Assembly (NCBI GenBank): GCA_009996675.1 | Contig: JAACZQ010000006.1 | Span: forward strand, 1 to 38,954 | DNA length: 38,954 nt | Source of the DNA: Chitinophagaceae bacterium | Lineage (GTDB): Bacteria > Bacteroidota > Bacteroidia > Chitinophagales > Chitinophagaceae | Direction: 5' to 3' | Position numbers and translations under genes: made by a program | In this document: piece after piece, positions 17,406-25,766 of the stretch | How the letters are laid out: the number at the start of each line of letters is the position of its first letter | Numbering within the stretch: the stretch's first letter is position 1 | The notes under the pieces: generated by a model | Seen by the model: only the letters and a program-made list of their open reading frames with translations | The model's database searches: none | What the model was told of the DNA's origin: nothing

Positions 17406-18743
17406 ATGGCTCAATTCCATCGGTCAACGCTGGTTCTGCGCATAAACAGTATATTTAGCATTCAAGTTTTGCCATTGAAACAACCCGCCACCCGCTCTTT
17501 TGCTGCCATCAAAACCGGCTTATACGCCGCTGTTGCTGCATTCCTGACTTATACCATGATCTTTGGATTCAGGAAATCCTATACCGTTTGTACGTTCGAT
17601 GGTCTCGCTTTTGGCGGATTCGGCTATAAAACCCTGCTCGTACTGAGCCAGATGATGGGTTACCTGCTCGCCAAATTCTATGGCATCCGCTTTATTGCTG
17701 AGCTGCGCCGGATCGGAAGACATAAAATTATTTTCCTGCTGGTAGGTATTGCCTGGGCCGCCTGGCTGGGTTTTGCCCTGGTACCGGCACCCTATAATAT
17801 TCCCTTTCTCTTCCTCAACGGCTTTCCACTGGGTATGCTATGGGGCGTTGTGTTTTCTTATGTGGAAGGAAGAAGGGCTACCGACTTTATCGGCGCCGCA
17901 CTGGCCGTGAGTTTTATTTTCGCCTCCGGTTTTGTGAAAACAGTGGGTGGATGGCTATTGCAATGGGGTGTTACCGAATTCTGGGTGCCCTTCTGCACCG
18001 GGCTCGTTTTCGCCTTACCCTTATTGCTGTTTGTGTGGATGATGGAACAGATCCCCGCACCCGATGCCGCAGATGAACTGGCCCGCATGGAACGCAAACC
18101 CATGAGCAAAGCAGATCGTTCCGCTTTTATTAAAAAGTTTTTACCCGGACTCATTGCCTGTATCTGCATCTATGGCTTCGCCACCATCTTCCGCGATATA
18201 CGCGATAATTTCAGCGCCGATATGTGGAAGGAAATGGGCTACCTCAACCAGCCCGCCCTCTTCTCCCGGACCGAAACACCGGTAACACTTACCATCCTCG
18301 TTCTAATCGGCAGCATGGTGATGATGAAAAACAGCTTCAAAGCCCTGGTTACCGTACATATTATTATTGCACTGGGCTTTGTATTAGCCGGATTAAGCAC
18401 CTGGTCTTTCTCGCAACAAATGATCAGCCCCTTTACCTGGATGATCCTGGTGGGACTGGGACTCTACATGGTTTATATCCCCTTCAACTCGGTGTTTTTC
18501 GAACGGCTCATCGCAGCTTTCCGGTACAGCGGTAATGTTGGCTTCCTCATTTACCTGGCCGACTCTTTCGGGTATGTGGGTAGTGTAGGGGTATTACTGA
18601 GCAAAGAATTTTTTAAAGTACAACTCAACTGGGTATCCTTTTTCAGCAATAGCGTAATGTGGCTCTCGCTGGCCGGACTGGTACTCACCATTTTTTCGGT
18701 TGTTTATTTTATCCGGAAACACCAACAACTCACTACTCAATAA
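17406..18743 (+). CDS. DUF5690-family MFS-like membrane protein
   Basis: The product has 445 residues and about 12 hydrophobic spans, with the conserved start of the transmembrane part FAAIKTGLYAAVAAFLTYTMIFGFRKSYTV, similar to the DUF5690 group of MFS-like proteins in Bacteroidota. The first roughly 30 residues before this look like an extension; TTG codons at 17469 and 17475 are alternative starts. The substrate is unknown. The SnoaL-like gene begins 5 bp after this stop and is probably cotranscribed. Confidence 0.82.
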   Translation: MAQFHRSTLVLRINSIFSIQVLPLKQPATRSFAAIKTGLYAAVAAFLTYTMIFGFRKSYTVCTFDGLAFGGFGYKTLLVLSQMMGYLLAKFYGIRFIAELRRIGRHKIIFLLVGIAWAAWLGFALVPAPYNIPFLFLNGFPLGMLWGVVFSYVEGRRATDFIGAALAVSFIFASGFVKTVGGWLLQWGVTEFWVPFCTGLVFALPLLLFVWMMEQIPAPDAADELARMERKPMSKADRSAFIKKFLPGLIACICIYGFATIFRDIRDNFSADMWKEMGYLNQPALFSRTETPVTLTILVLIGSMVMMKNSFKALVTVHIIIALGFVLAGLSTWSFSQQMISPFTWMILVGLGLYMVYIPFNSVFFERLIAAFRYSGNVGFLIYLADSFGYVGSVGVLLSKEFFKVQLNWVSFFSNSVMWLSLAGLVLTIFSVVYFIRKHQQLTTQ

Positions 18744-18748
18744 CTGGT

Positions 18749-19219
18749 ATGAAACTACTGACCATACTGCTCTTCAGCCTGCTGTTTTCCACACCGGAAC
18801 AGCCTGTTCACAAGCCCGTTGCCGATGATAACAAAGCGCTCTTCCAACAGATCTCGGCCCTCGACAGCGCCATGTTTGCAGCTTTTAATGCGCATGATCT
18901 CGAGAAACTGATGCAGTATTTCGATCCCTCGCTGGAATTCTATCACGACAAAGGCGGCCTCTCCAATTTCGAACAAACCAAAGCAGGCTTTCAGCGCTTA
19001 TTCGACAACAATAAAAACACCGGCCTGCGCCGGCAAATGGTGGCCGGCACACAGGAAGTATACCCCATACCGGGTTATGGCGCCATGGAAGTACACCTGC
19101 ACCAGTTCTGTCACCTCGAAAACGGGAAAATGGATTGTGGTACTTTCAAGAACCTGATGATCTGGAAACAAAGTCCCGATGGCTGGAAAATTACCCGGGT
19201 AGTGAGTTATGATCACTGA
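18749..19219 (+). CDS. Secreted SnoaL/NTF2-like (DUF4440-type) protein
   Basis: The product has 156 residues from the ATG at 18749, which gives a clean hydrophobic signal (KLLTILLFSLLFS). The mature part has the NTF2-like pattern ALDSAMFAAFNAHDLEKLMQYFDPSLEFYHDKGG and a C-terminal WKQSPDGWKITRVVSYDH. The fold often binds small hydrophobic ligands; no specific activity can be assigned. It starts 5 bp after the DUF5690 gene and is followed by a strong terminator. Confidence 0.85.
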   Translation: MKLLTILLFSLLFSTPEQPVHKPVADDNKALFQQISALDSAMFAAFNAHDLEKLMQYFDPSLEFYHDKGGLSNFEQTKAGFQRLFDNNKNTGLRRQMVAGTQEVYPIPGYGAMEVHLHQFCHLENGKMDCGTFKNLMIWKQSPDGWKITRVVSYDH

Positions 19220-19238
19220 TCCATTCCTGCAAGACATA

Positions 19239-19264
19239 AAAAAGGGCCCTTACCGGCCCTTTTT
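19239..19264 (+). terminator. Rho-independent terminator after the SnoaL-like gene
   Basis: AAAAAGGGCC and GGCCCTTTTT form a perfect 10-bp stem around a 6-nt loop (CTTACC), starting 20 bp past the stop codon. The flanking A and T tracts could let it work in both directions. Confidence 0.88.
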
Positions 19265-19466
19265 ATTTATTCTATAACCTGTTATACCTTGATCTCTTCA
19301 AAATAAATAAACGATTCCACCCGCTAATCGACTGGAGAATGTTAAGAATAACCAATTTCTATCAGTTCCTGTTAACGGGCCTCATTGGGTTCGGGGCACA
19401 GCGGCCCAAGAGCGATCGGGTGTTTTGAGCAGCGGAGGGGTTGATTTTAATTATCGGCTCAACTCG

Positions 19467-20036
19467 CTATCCCTTACCATTCTTTTTTCCTTCATACTGC
19501 TTCTCCGCTTCCTTGGCTTTCTCAAAATCCAGCACCACACCGTTGATGCAATAACGCAGTCCGGTAGGCGGGGGGCCATCTTCAAATACATGGCCCAGAT
19601 GGCTCTTACAGCGACCACACTGCACTTCGGTACGCACCATACCATGACTATTGTCGGGCAGGTAAATGATGGAACTTTTGCTGATGGGCTCATAGAAACT
19701 GGGCCAGCCACAACCACTCTCAAATTTGGTATCGCTTTTAAACAGGGCATTACCGCAAACAGCGCAGTAATAAGTACCTACTTCCTTGGAATACTCAAAG
19801 CGACTGCTCCCGGGACGCTCCGTGCCCTTCTCACGGGCGATGTAATAGACTTCCGGTGAAAGAATTTTTTTCCATTCCTCATCTTTCAGGACCACTTTGG
19901 CGCTGTCGGTGCGGGAATAAACCGGGTTATTGTTTTTGGTGCTCATAGTAGTTTTGACGGCTTTTTTGGGTTGTTCCTGCGACTGACAGGCCTGCCAGCC
20001 CAGGGAAAACAAACATAGTATTAAGATGCGCTTCAT
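19467..20036 (-). CDS. msrB: Peptide-methionine (R)-S-oxide reductase, lipoprotein form
   Basis: The product has 189 residues. An N-terminal lipoprotein signal (lipobox near Cys17) precedes an MsrB domain. Zinc ligands are Cys91/Cys94 (CAVC) and Cys140/Cys143 (CGRC). ESGCGWPSF, HLGHVFEDGP and RYCING are diagnostic, with the catalytic Cys163. It repairs methionine-R-sulfoxide, here presumably at the cell envelope, given the lipid anchor. It is divergent from adk and likely monocistronic. Confidence 0.95.
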   Translation of the reverse strand: MKRILILCLFSLGWQACQSQEQPKKAVKTTMSTKNNNPVYSRTDSAKVVLKDEEWKKILSPEVYYIAREKGTERPGSSRFEYSKEVGTYYCAVCGNALFKSDTKFESGCGWPSFYEPISKSSIIYLPDNSHGMVRTEVQCGRCKSHLGHVFEDGPPPTGLRYCINGVVLDFEKAKEAEKQYEGKKNGKG

Positions 20037-20180
20037 ATCGGAACATTTGGTCGGTTAAATTACGTTTAATAACGCCCATTGGTTTACTAAGGTACTGACG
20101 AACGCTTGTTCGGAACCTTACAAATACATGCTTTTCAAAGGATTTAATGCCTTGTTAAATGTTTTTTAAAAACTGGTGCG

Positions 20181-20188
20181 TATATTTG
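20181..20188 (+). promoter_or_regulatory. Bacteroidota -7 element for adk
   Basis: TATATTTG matches TAnnTTTG and lies 25 bp upstream of the adk ATG. A -33 TTTG at the usual spacing is not clear, so only the -7 half is supported. Confidence 0.5.
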
Positions 20189-20213
20189 TTCTTCACTCAA
20201 GGTTAGTTAGTAC

Positions 20214-20798
20214 ATGTTTAATATTATCCTGTTCGGACCTCCTGGCAGCGGTAAGGGAACGCAAAGTGAAAAGCTGATTGCGGCTTACGGGCTGAAACAT
20301 TTATCTACCGGAGACCTGCTCCGCAGTGAGATCGCCAATAAAACCCCATTGGGACTGGAAGCCAAAGCGGTTATGGATAAGGGACAGCTGGTGCCGGATG
20401 AAGTGGTGGTGGGTATGATCAGTTCTGCCCTCGACAATAATCCCCAGGCCAAAGGCTTTCTGTTTGATGGTTTTCCCCGTACCGAAGCCCAGAGTATTGC
20501 CCTGGATAAGCTGCTGAAGCTGAAGAATACATCCATTGGTGTGGTACTGGCCCTGGATGTAAGTGAGGAAGAACTGGTGAAACGATTACTGAACCGGGGA
20601 CTCACCAGTGGAAGGAGTGATGATACCAATGAATCGGTGATCCGTGCACGTATTGCTGAATACAAAAGCAAAACCACCGTGGTAGCCAATTACTACGCAC
20701 AATTCAATAAAGTAGTACATATTCCCGGAGAGGGATCGGTAGACGATATTTTTACTTCCCTGAGCCAGGAAATTGATCGCCGTATGGCTGCCCAATAA
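20214..20798 (+). CDS. adk: Adenylate kinase, short form
   Basis: The product has 194 residues. The P-loop GPPGSGKGT is at 8-16, the NMP-binding motif HLSTGDLLR follows, then FDGFPRT with the conserved Arg, and a short lid (RGLTSGRSDDTNE) without a zinc-binding insert. It interconverts ATP+AMP and 2 ADP in the cytosol. The length and short lid match the form common in Bacteroidota. It is followed by a perfect terminator. Confidence 0.97.
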   Translation: MFNIILFGPPGSGKGTQSEKLIAAYGLKHLSTGDLLRSEIANKTPLGLEAKAVMDKGQLVPDEVVVGMISSALDNNPQAKGFLFDGFPRTEAQSIALDKLLKLKNTSIGVVLALDVSEEELVKRLLNRGLTSGRSDDTNESVIRARIAEYKSKTTVVANYYAQFNKVVHIPGEGSVDDIFTSLSQEIDRRMAAQ

Positions 20799-20824
20799 AC
20801 GGCTTACAACCAACAACCAACTGT

Positions 20825-20851
20825 AATCCCGCCCAACCGGCGGGATTTTTT
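20825..20851 (+). terminator. Rho-independent terminator after adk
   Basis: AATCCCGCC and GGCGGGATT form a perfect 9-bp stem with a 5-nt loop, followed by TTTT. It lies about 27 bp past the adk stop and just before the convergent VOC gene. Confidence 0.9.
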
Positions 20852-20865
20852 ATGCAAGCCCCCCG

Positions 20866-21246
20866 CTATATTTTTTGCTGTATCTGCCAGTAATGCCCGA
20901 ACGGATCTTTAAACATTCCCTGCCGGTATCCGTATTCATAGTTTTTTGCCGGACTGATTTCTGTGGCACCGGCCTCCATGGCTCGTTGCATGAAAGCGTC
21001 AACAGCTTCTACAAATAATCCAATCACGGCCGTTACACCCCTGGCCGCCACAGGCTCAAGCGCATTCATCCAGCGCATGGTTTCATGCAGGTGAAAAATG
21101 GCTCCGTCTATTTCCAATTCAGCCACATGAATACTGCCGTCCTCATTGCGAAAACAGAAATGTTCTGTTGCGCCCATACGGGTATAGAAGTCAATATTGA
21201 ATGTACCATTGGGAATATGCAGCTCGGGAGCGAAATGTGTGGCCAT
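20866..21246 (-). CDS. VOC-superfamily (glyoxalase/PhnB-like) protein
   Basis: The product has 126 residues with the VOC layout: AIDFY-like FNIDFYTRMGA near the start, an HVAELEIDGAIFHLHE strand in the middle, and FKDPFGHYWQIQQ at the C-terminus, which resembles the PhnB-like end F.DPFGH.W. It could bind a metal through His and Glu residues. The substrate is unknown. It ends close to the adk terminator and stands alone. Confidence 0.85.
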   Translation of the reverse strand: MATHFAPELHIPNGTFNIDFYTRMGATEHFCFRNEDGSIHVAELEIDGAIFHLHETMRWMNALEPVAARGVTAVIGLFVEAVDAFMQRAMEAGATEISPAKNYEYGYRQGMFKDPFGHYWQIQQKI

Positions 21247-21303
21247 GTTGTTTGTTTTCGTGTATGCTGTATTGGATGCAGTGTAAAGGATTATTATCCT
21301 GAC

Positions 21304-21831
21304 TTAATCCTGCTGAACCCACTGGTATTTACCGTCTTTGAAATAGATAATACCTCCCCCGCAGGCTTCCGCCTGGTGAATCAATATTCCATCTGTGGTA
21401 AGTGTGATCTTCTTGTTTTCCGGAACCTCTTCTTCACCCACCAGATCGCCATCTACCACATTGTTCCAGATCTTGGTTCCTTTAGGGATGAGCTGAAATT
21501 GCCCTACCCAGTTGAAGTTATTAAATTCCTGGCCCAGCGCTTTTCCATTCCGCAGCAGGAAAACCTGATCGGTATTGCCGTGTTTGATCAATAAGACCTC
21601 GTTAAGCCCTGCTTTTTCTTTAAGGATAACTGCGGTATCCGGCACCTGATCGTCGTTGAAATAGCCGGTTAAGATATAGGGCTGGTGGTTCGCAGCGATG
21701 CTATAGGATGTATCAAACCCGAAAAGTGTGGCAAAACCCTTCTGCGCATTCGGGGTATTGCTGTCGGATTCTTGCTTGTTACCACAGAAAGCAGCGGCCA
21801 TACAACAGCATACAAAAAAGAGGATTCGCAT
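21304..21831 (-). CDS. Hypothetical lipoprotein, 175 residues
   Basis: The ATG at 21831 gives a hydrophobic signal with a Cys-rich core (ILFFVCCCMAAAFC) that fits a lipobox; a start at 21852 would add seven residues. The mature part includes YFNDDQVPDTAVILKEKAGLNEVLLIKHG, like the single-repeat calcium-binding-like or FG-GAP-like segments seen in small Bacteroidota lipoproteins. No activity can be inferred. Confidence 0.7.
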   Translation of the reverse strand: MRILFFVCCCMAAAFCGNKQESDSNTPNAQKGFATLFGFDTSYSIAANHQPYILTGYFNDDQVPDTAVILKEKAGLNEVLLIKHGNTDQVFLLRNGKALGQEFNNFNWVGQFQLIPKGTKIWNNVVDGDLVGEEEVPENKKITLTTDGILIHQAEACGGGIIYFKDGKYQWVQQD

Positions 21832-21936
21832 ATTCGCAGAATTTTTGTTCAAAGAAATGAATTGCAGTTTTTGGTTCGGATAAATCTAAAGTCCCATACT
21901 GATTGATATTTCCCGGAACCTGGACCGCCTCGTTCA

Positions 21937-22341
21937 TTACTTTTTTGATTTTGATTGAAGCTGCTTTTCTCTCAAAGCCAGCAGATCTATTTTTGAACAA
22001 TCGGCAATCAGGTTCTCAACGATTGTCAGTGGCATTTCATCCTTGTTTTTGAAATTGATGCAGCCTTTCTGAAAGCTGGCATCTTTCAGCAAGCCTTTAT
22101 ATTTTTCATACAAAACAGCAGAACCATACATGGGTAATACGTGCAGCGACATATAGTTTTTCACGCTGGAAAGTCCGTATTTGAAAGTTCCCGGGGCATT
22201 ATAGATAATCATCTCCTTACCCATCATGGGTGCAACAACAGCTGTAACAGTTGGGTCTTTCCGGATAATAATATCATGAATTTGGGATAGCAATGCTTGC
22301 CGGTCAGCTGGCTGGGAAGCGATATAGGCTGTAATGGACAT
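21937..22341 (-). CDS. DUF1801-type protein (YdhG-like)
   Basis: The product has 134 residues from the ATG at 22341 (MSITAYIASQPADRQALL). A start at 22443 would add 34 residues without family support. The pattern of an initial helix pair followed by MIIYNAPGTFKYG, a conserved strand (YMSLHVLPMYG) and a tail with Lys-rich helices matches the DUF1801 family of small soluble proteins, whose function is unknown. Confidence 0.75.
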   Translation of the reverse strand: MSITAYIASQPADRQALLSQIHDIIIRKDPTVTAVVAPMMGKEMIIYNAPGTFKYGLSSVKNYMSLHVLPMYGSAVLYEKYKGLLKDASFQKGCINFKNKDEMPLTIVENLIADCSKIDLLALREKQLQSKSKK

Positions 22342-22589
22342 GGTTGGTGTTTTAGGGTCTGCTTGAAATAAAGGTCTAGGATTGCCGCAGGGCTGGATTG
22401 ATGGCTGTATCCGCCCGGCTACTGAAGCTACTTGAAAAAACAAAGTACAAAATATAATCTGTTATTCTTCTAGATTTGATCAGCCAAAAGTCGCTCTTGC
22501 CAGGCGAACAAAAGGCCGATGCTAACAATGTCCGGCCACACTTGTTGTGCGAATACTTTTATACCTGTTTGTACTTTTCATTGTTGTGC

Positions 22590-23993
22590 TCATTCAATCG
22601 GCAACTGCCATTTATTGTAAATGTCGGTTAAATCCACACCACTGGCTTTATTAATCAACAGTGAAAATTCATCCATTGTAAACGGTCGTTTATTTTCCTT
22701 TGACCAGTAATACATAAAACGTATCACATCTTTCAATGATTTTTTTCCACCGGTTTTCTCTTTGATATAATTATTCATTTCAATGGCCATGCTGGCGCCC
22801 CTGGAAAATACGGCCCTGCCCAACCGGAAATCAGCACTATACATTAATGAGGCCTCCTGCGAGAGCTCCTGTAACCCCATTTTTTTTATTTGGGGATCAG
22901 TTTTATATGTATTCGCGTAAAATATTTTTTCCCATGCGGCAGACTTTAATGTTTCATAAGGGATAAACCACATAAAGCCTTCGTTAAACCAGATATTTTT
23001 AATGATGGGCGGAATTTCTTTTACATACGGACGGTAAGCATCTCCATAACATCGCAAAGGTAAAAATGCATGTCCCATGTGATGGAGGTAAGTTGGAATT
23101 GTTTTAAGCACATTTTCCGCGCTCATAGCTTCCGTCCTTTTTCCGGAAGTGTCCCCAAAGAAAGTGGAACTCTGCAAATGCTCCATTCCAAAAGCTGGCA
23201 TAATACCCGAATCCAGTGGCAGCGCTTTTCGAAGCAGGATCGTATATTGCTTAAAAGGTAGCTCGCCGAAATAGTCGTGTAGGGTTTCTAAACTCATCAG
23301 GCCTTGTTTACCATAATCATCCAGGTATTCATCCCCGGTTTGGCAATAGGAAGCAATAAATAAAGGAACCAACCCCTTGAACGCTTTTACCCGCAACGAC
23401 GTACCCATAAACAATTGGCCGTCTGCCAGTGTATAATAATTCTCCGCACCAAAGTTTAATACACCCCTGGGCATTTGTTCGGTTGGTTGATTGGTAGAAA
23501 ATACAGGCCATTGCGCAAACGTATGCACTGTGCATTGAACAGGTTGGTTTTCCGTTCCTTCTATCCATCCGAAGATTGAATAGTTGAGTATCCCCGCAAA
23601 ACCGGGACGAATAATCGAAGCATCACTCGCGTCCAGGCGCTGTTCCATCTTATGCAAATCCACTTTATATACAATTTGTGCAATTACTTCCGTTGTGTCA
23701 CTACCATACCAGCGGGGTGCACCAGTCTCATCTTTTTCCATAGTGATGTTTTTGCCGGTACTGCTGATAGCTGTAATCCCTTCAATAAAACTGTCATAAC
23801 GGATCATGCTATAGGCGCCGGGAACAGAGCGGGGCATAATGAAAACCACCGTTCCTTTTACAGGCTTAACCAGGCTGATAGTAATTTTTACTTTGGAAGA
23901 AAGGCTGTCTTTGTATTCAACGGAATAATTGATCTGTGCGCTTATACTTGTGCAAAAGATAACGGCTAAAAATAAAGTAATGATACGTTTCAT
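22590..23993 (-). CDS. M61-like (glycyl aminopeptidase-type) secreted protein with altered zinc motif
   Basis: The product has 467 residues from the ATG at 23993, with a signal peptide ending SISAQ. A beta-rich N-terminal region (about 25-200) is followed by an alpha-helical gluzincin-like domain. The place of HExxH is taken by HHMGH (about 304-308), so the catalytic Glu is replaced by His, while the downstream NIWFNEGFMWF keeps the Glu that would be the third zinc ligand. It may be an inactive or repurposed peptidase. It is the last ordinary gene before the cassette array and is transcribed in the same direction. Confidence 0.72.
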   Translation of the reverse strand: MKRIITLFLAVIFCTSISAQINYSVEYKDSLSSKVKITISLVKPVKGTVVFIMPRSVPGAYSMIRYDSFIEGITAISSTGKNITMEKDETGAPRWYGSDTTEVIAQIVYKVDLHKMEQRLDASDASIIRPGFAGILNYSIFGWIEGTENQPVQCTVHTFAQWPVFSTNQPTEQMPRGVLNFGAENYYTLADGQLFMGTSLRVKAFKGLVPLFIASYCQTGDEYLDDYGKQGLMSLETLHDYFGELPFKQYTILLRKALPLDSGIMPAFGMEHLQSSTFFGDTSGKRTEAMSAENVLKTIPTYLHHMGHAFLPLRCYGDAYRPYVKEIPPIIKNIWFNEGFMWFIPYETLKSAAWEKIFYANTYKTDPQIKKMGLQELSQEASLMYSADFRLGRAVFSRGASMAIEMNNYIKEKTGGKKSLKDVIRFMYYWSKENKRPFTMDEFSLLINKASGVDLTDIYNKWQLPIE

Positions 23994-24063
23994 GATTACC
24001 AATTAAATAATTCAGTATAAATAAATCGGCTGCGTTTTTTAGTGATTCTTGTCCAAAGTTTAG

Positions 24064-24320
24064 AACAACGTTAAAGACCTTGTACAGGTTGGCTGATCAG
24101 TGATCCAGGCGCTGGCTACGCCTTTTCCGCGCACACGGTTGGTCACTGCAACCCCGATTAGCTAAAGCCAAATTACATCGGCCGCCATAGCCATGCAAGT
24201 TTTCCGACTACTTTTATGATCGGTGGCGAAGGTGGTCAAAAGCCGATTAGAATTCTCCCGCATCAGCGGGACTGGTGGGTGATATGCAGTCGTCCAGGTT
24301 TTACAAAGCTGATGCTGGCC
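24064..24320 (-). repeat. attC-like site 14 (long class, degenerate)
   Basis: 257 nt. Plus-strand arms AACGTTAAAGACCTTGTACA and TTTTACAAAGCTGATGCTGG pair only partly, and the terminal boxes (ACAAC / GCTGGCC) depart from GCTAAC/GTTAGC. Its interior is nearly identical over about 190 nt to that of attC-11. It is the last site of the array, next to chromosomal sequence, and may no longer recombine. Confidence 0.6.
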
Positions 24321-24375
24321 ACGGTACGACTAAAGTTTCTCTTTATACAAAAAACATCTGAAAAACTTACCAGGA

Positions 24376-24398
24376 GATCAGCTAAACCAATGTTAGGG
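24376..24398 (-). repeat. Half attC-like site (R'' side) at the end of cassette 14
   Basis: The plus-strand segment CAGCTAAACCAATGTTAGGG resembles the right-hand ends of attC-8 and attC-9 (CCAAACCGATGTTAC). GTTAGGGGTAGTTTT here matches the start of the same cassette (GTTAGTGATAATTTT) at 12 of 15 positions, so this is the true end of cassette 14. It has no clear partner arm at normal distance; a 12-nt possible pairing with 24087-24098 would enclose attC-14. Confidence 0.5.
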
Positions 24399-24878
24399 GT
24401 AGTTTTTTATTCGTGACTCAATCTTGTCGATTAATGTTGATACAGGAGAAGTTATCTGTCCCCAACCTGATGAGGCAGGTCCGGGAATAGCTAACTCAAG
24501 TGTCCACCCAAATTTGTCTAACACTGCATATCTCAGTTTGTCATCCAGATCAGTTGCCTTGAACTTCAATGTATCGAGGTCATGAAATACAGCGTAGCAT
24601 CCTTGCTTGTCCCACAATGCCCCTAAAGCAATAAACTGTGCTTTGCTAATCATAAAGTCGGCTTGGTACTTTAATAGTGTCGGTGAGATCTTTAGGTTAT
24701 CAACCTGCAATATCATAGTAACGTCTTTCTGCCGATTATCATTACGCACATTTTCTATTGTTACGTTGTCAGAAGAGAGGTCTGCGGCAAATAAAGCAAT
24801 TTCAATTGGACAATCCAGGATTTCAATAACATGGTATCTATCCGCAATCAACTTTCTATGGTAGTCAAGGTTTTTCAT
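24393..24878 (-). CDS. Cassette 14: hypothetical protein, 161 residues
   Basis: I do not recognise the family. It is a soluble protein with alternating strands and helices (VIEILDCPIEIALFAADLSS; LDDKLRYAVLDKFGWTLELAIPG) and no signal peptide. The stop codon overlaps the terminal R''-like box at 24392-24398. The ATG at 24878 is 34 nt after the cassette boundary at 24912, leaving little room for a promoter. It is the cassette furthest from the presumed integrase end and thus probably among the oldest. Confidence 0.7.
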   Translation of the reverse strand: MKNLDYHRKLIADRYHVIEILDCPIEIALFAADLSSDNVTIENVRNDNRQKDVTMILQVDNLKISPTLLKYQADFMISKAQFIALGALWDKQGCYAVFHDLDTLKFKATDLDDKLRYAVLDKFGWTLELAIPGPASSGWGQITSPVSTLIDKIESRIKNYP

Positions 24879-24905
24879 GGTTTAAGAAAGATCAATAAAA
24901 ATTAT

Positions 24906-25105
24906 CACTAACGTTAAGGGCTTGGCGATATTGGGGCTACAACGTTTCGTCACCCCTGACCTGAAGACCAATATAGTTACTGTTGTTGATTATGATTACA
25001 AATGTTGAGGAAAGTTCTGTCGAGCACGTGCCGAAAGGAATATAGAATTACTTCTGTTCATTGTTATTCCGTCACACCCCAATATTGCCAAACCCCTTGT
25101 TAGCG
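24906..25105 (-). repeat. attC-like site 13
   Basis: 200 nt. Plus-strand ends CACTAAC...GTTAGCG; arms GGGCTTGGCGATATTGGGG and CCCCAATATTGCCAAACCCC pair with one mismatch, one extra base and one G.T pair. The left end supplies the start of cassette 14 and the right end is the end of cassette 13. Confidence 0.88.
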
Positions 25106-25112
25106 GCAGGTA

Positions 25113-25604
25113 TTATTGTTTTTTGTACTCTATTCTATAAAGTCTGAATGTGTCTTTTCCAATATTCTCCACTGAATGTGGCGGTTCTGGATTTTCCCTA
25201 ATTCCTTTGTTTAGTTCTTCTGGTTTAACAATTATGGTATCCTTCTTTATCAGCGTAAGCTTATTATTGCTGTCCAAGTCAAAAGTATTGTAAACAATTG
25301 GTGAAGTCATAACACCCCAAACGATACTTTCACCTTTATGTGTATGTATTGGGTCTAATTGACCGGGGTTAACAGTAACTTCTAGAATCCTAAATTCTTC
25401 ATTCTCAAAAACTAGCTTATGATTAACTGGGGCTGCTATTAATGCGTCTAAACTGTCAGGCCAGTTCCATTTTGCAGTATCTGTTTTGAGTGGAGAATTA
25501 TTTTTTACAACATTCGTTTCTTTTGTCTTATTAATTATGTAGGATGATAAATAAAAAATAATGCCCCCTAAAATAAAGCCAAAAAAGAAAAATTTGAGTT
25601 TCAT
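25113..25604 (-). CDS. Cassette 13: membrane-anchored cupin-domain protein
   Basis: The product has 163 residues from the ATG at 25604; the longer frame to 25721 runs through attC-12 and is not credible. One N-terminal membrane span (FFFFGFILGGIIFYLSSYII) anchors a cupin-like domain with LDPIHTHKGESIVWGV (metal-type His residues) and EPPHSVENIGKDTFRLYRIE, fitting cupin motifs 1 and 2. The ligand is unknown. The stop is 7 nt from the R'' box of attC-13, and the ATG is about 33 nt after the crossover point. The cassette starts GTAAGCGGT and ends GTTAGCGGC, 7 of 9 identical. Confidence 0.78.
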   Translation of the reverse strand: MKLKFFFFGFILGGIIFYLSSYIINKTKETNVVKNNSPLKTDTAKWNWPDSLDALIAAPVNHKLVFENEEFRILEVTVNPGQLDPIHTHKGESIVWGVMTSPIVYNTFDLDSNNKLTLIKKDTIIVKPEELNKGIRENPEPPHSVENIGKDTFRLYRIEYKKQ

Positions 25605-25631
25605 ATAGTTTAGTTTTTGATTGAACTTACC

Positions 25632-25762
25632 GCTTACGTCCACAGCGTTTATGAAGGAGTGGTATTTGGAAAACGTCAGCTTCACCCATGCTTTGCCGTT
25701 GAATATTGTTTTGTAGTCCAATTTAGCACTTCAGCCACTCTTTTACAAACGCTCTGTAGGCT
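25632..25762 (-). repeat. attC-like site 12 (R boxes mutated)
   Basis: 131 nt. The stem AGCGTTTATGAAGGAGTGG / CCACTCTTTTACAAACGCT is well kept, but the terminal triplets read TAC and GTA where AAC and GTT are otherwise invariant. The core crossover base pattern is therefore changed on both sides, so the site may be inactive. Confidence 0.7.
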
Positions 25763-25766
25763 GTAG

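Noticed and set aside
25605..25721. N-terminal extension of the cassette 13 cupin protein to 25721
   Set aside because: The extension would be translated from inside attC-12; the ATG at 25604 leads directly into the membrane span.
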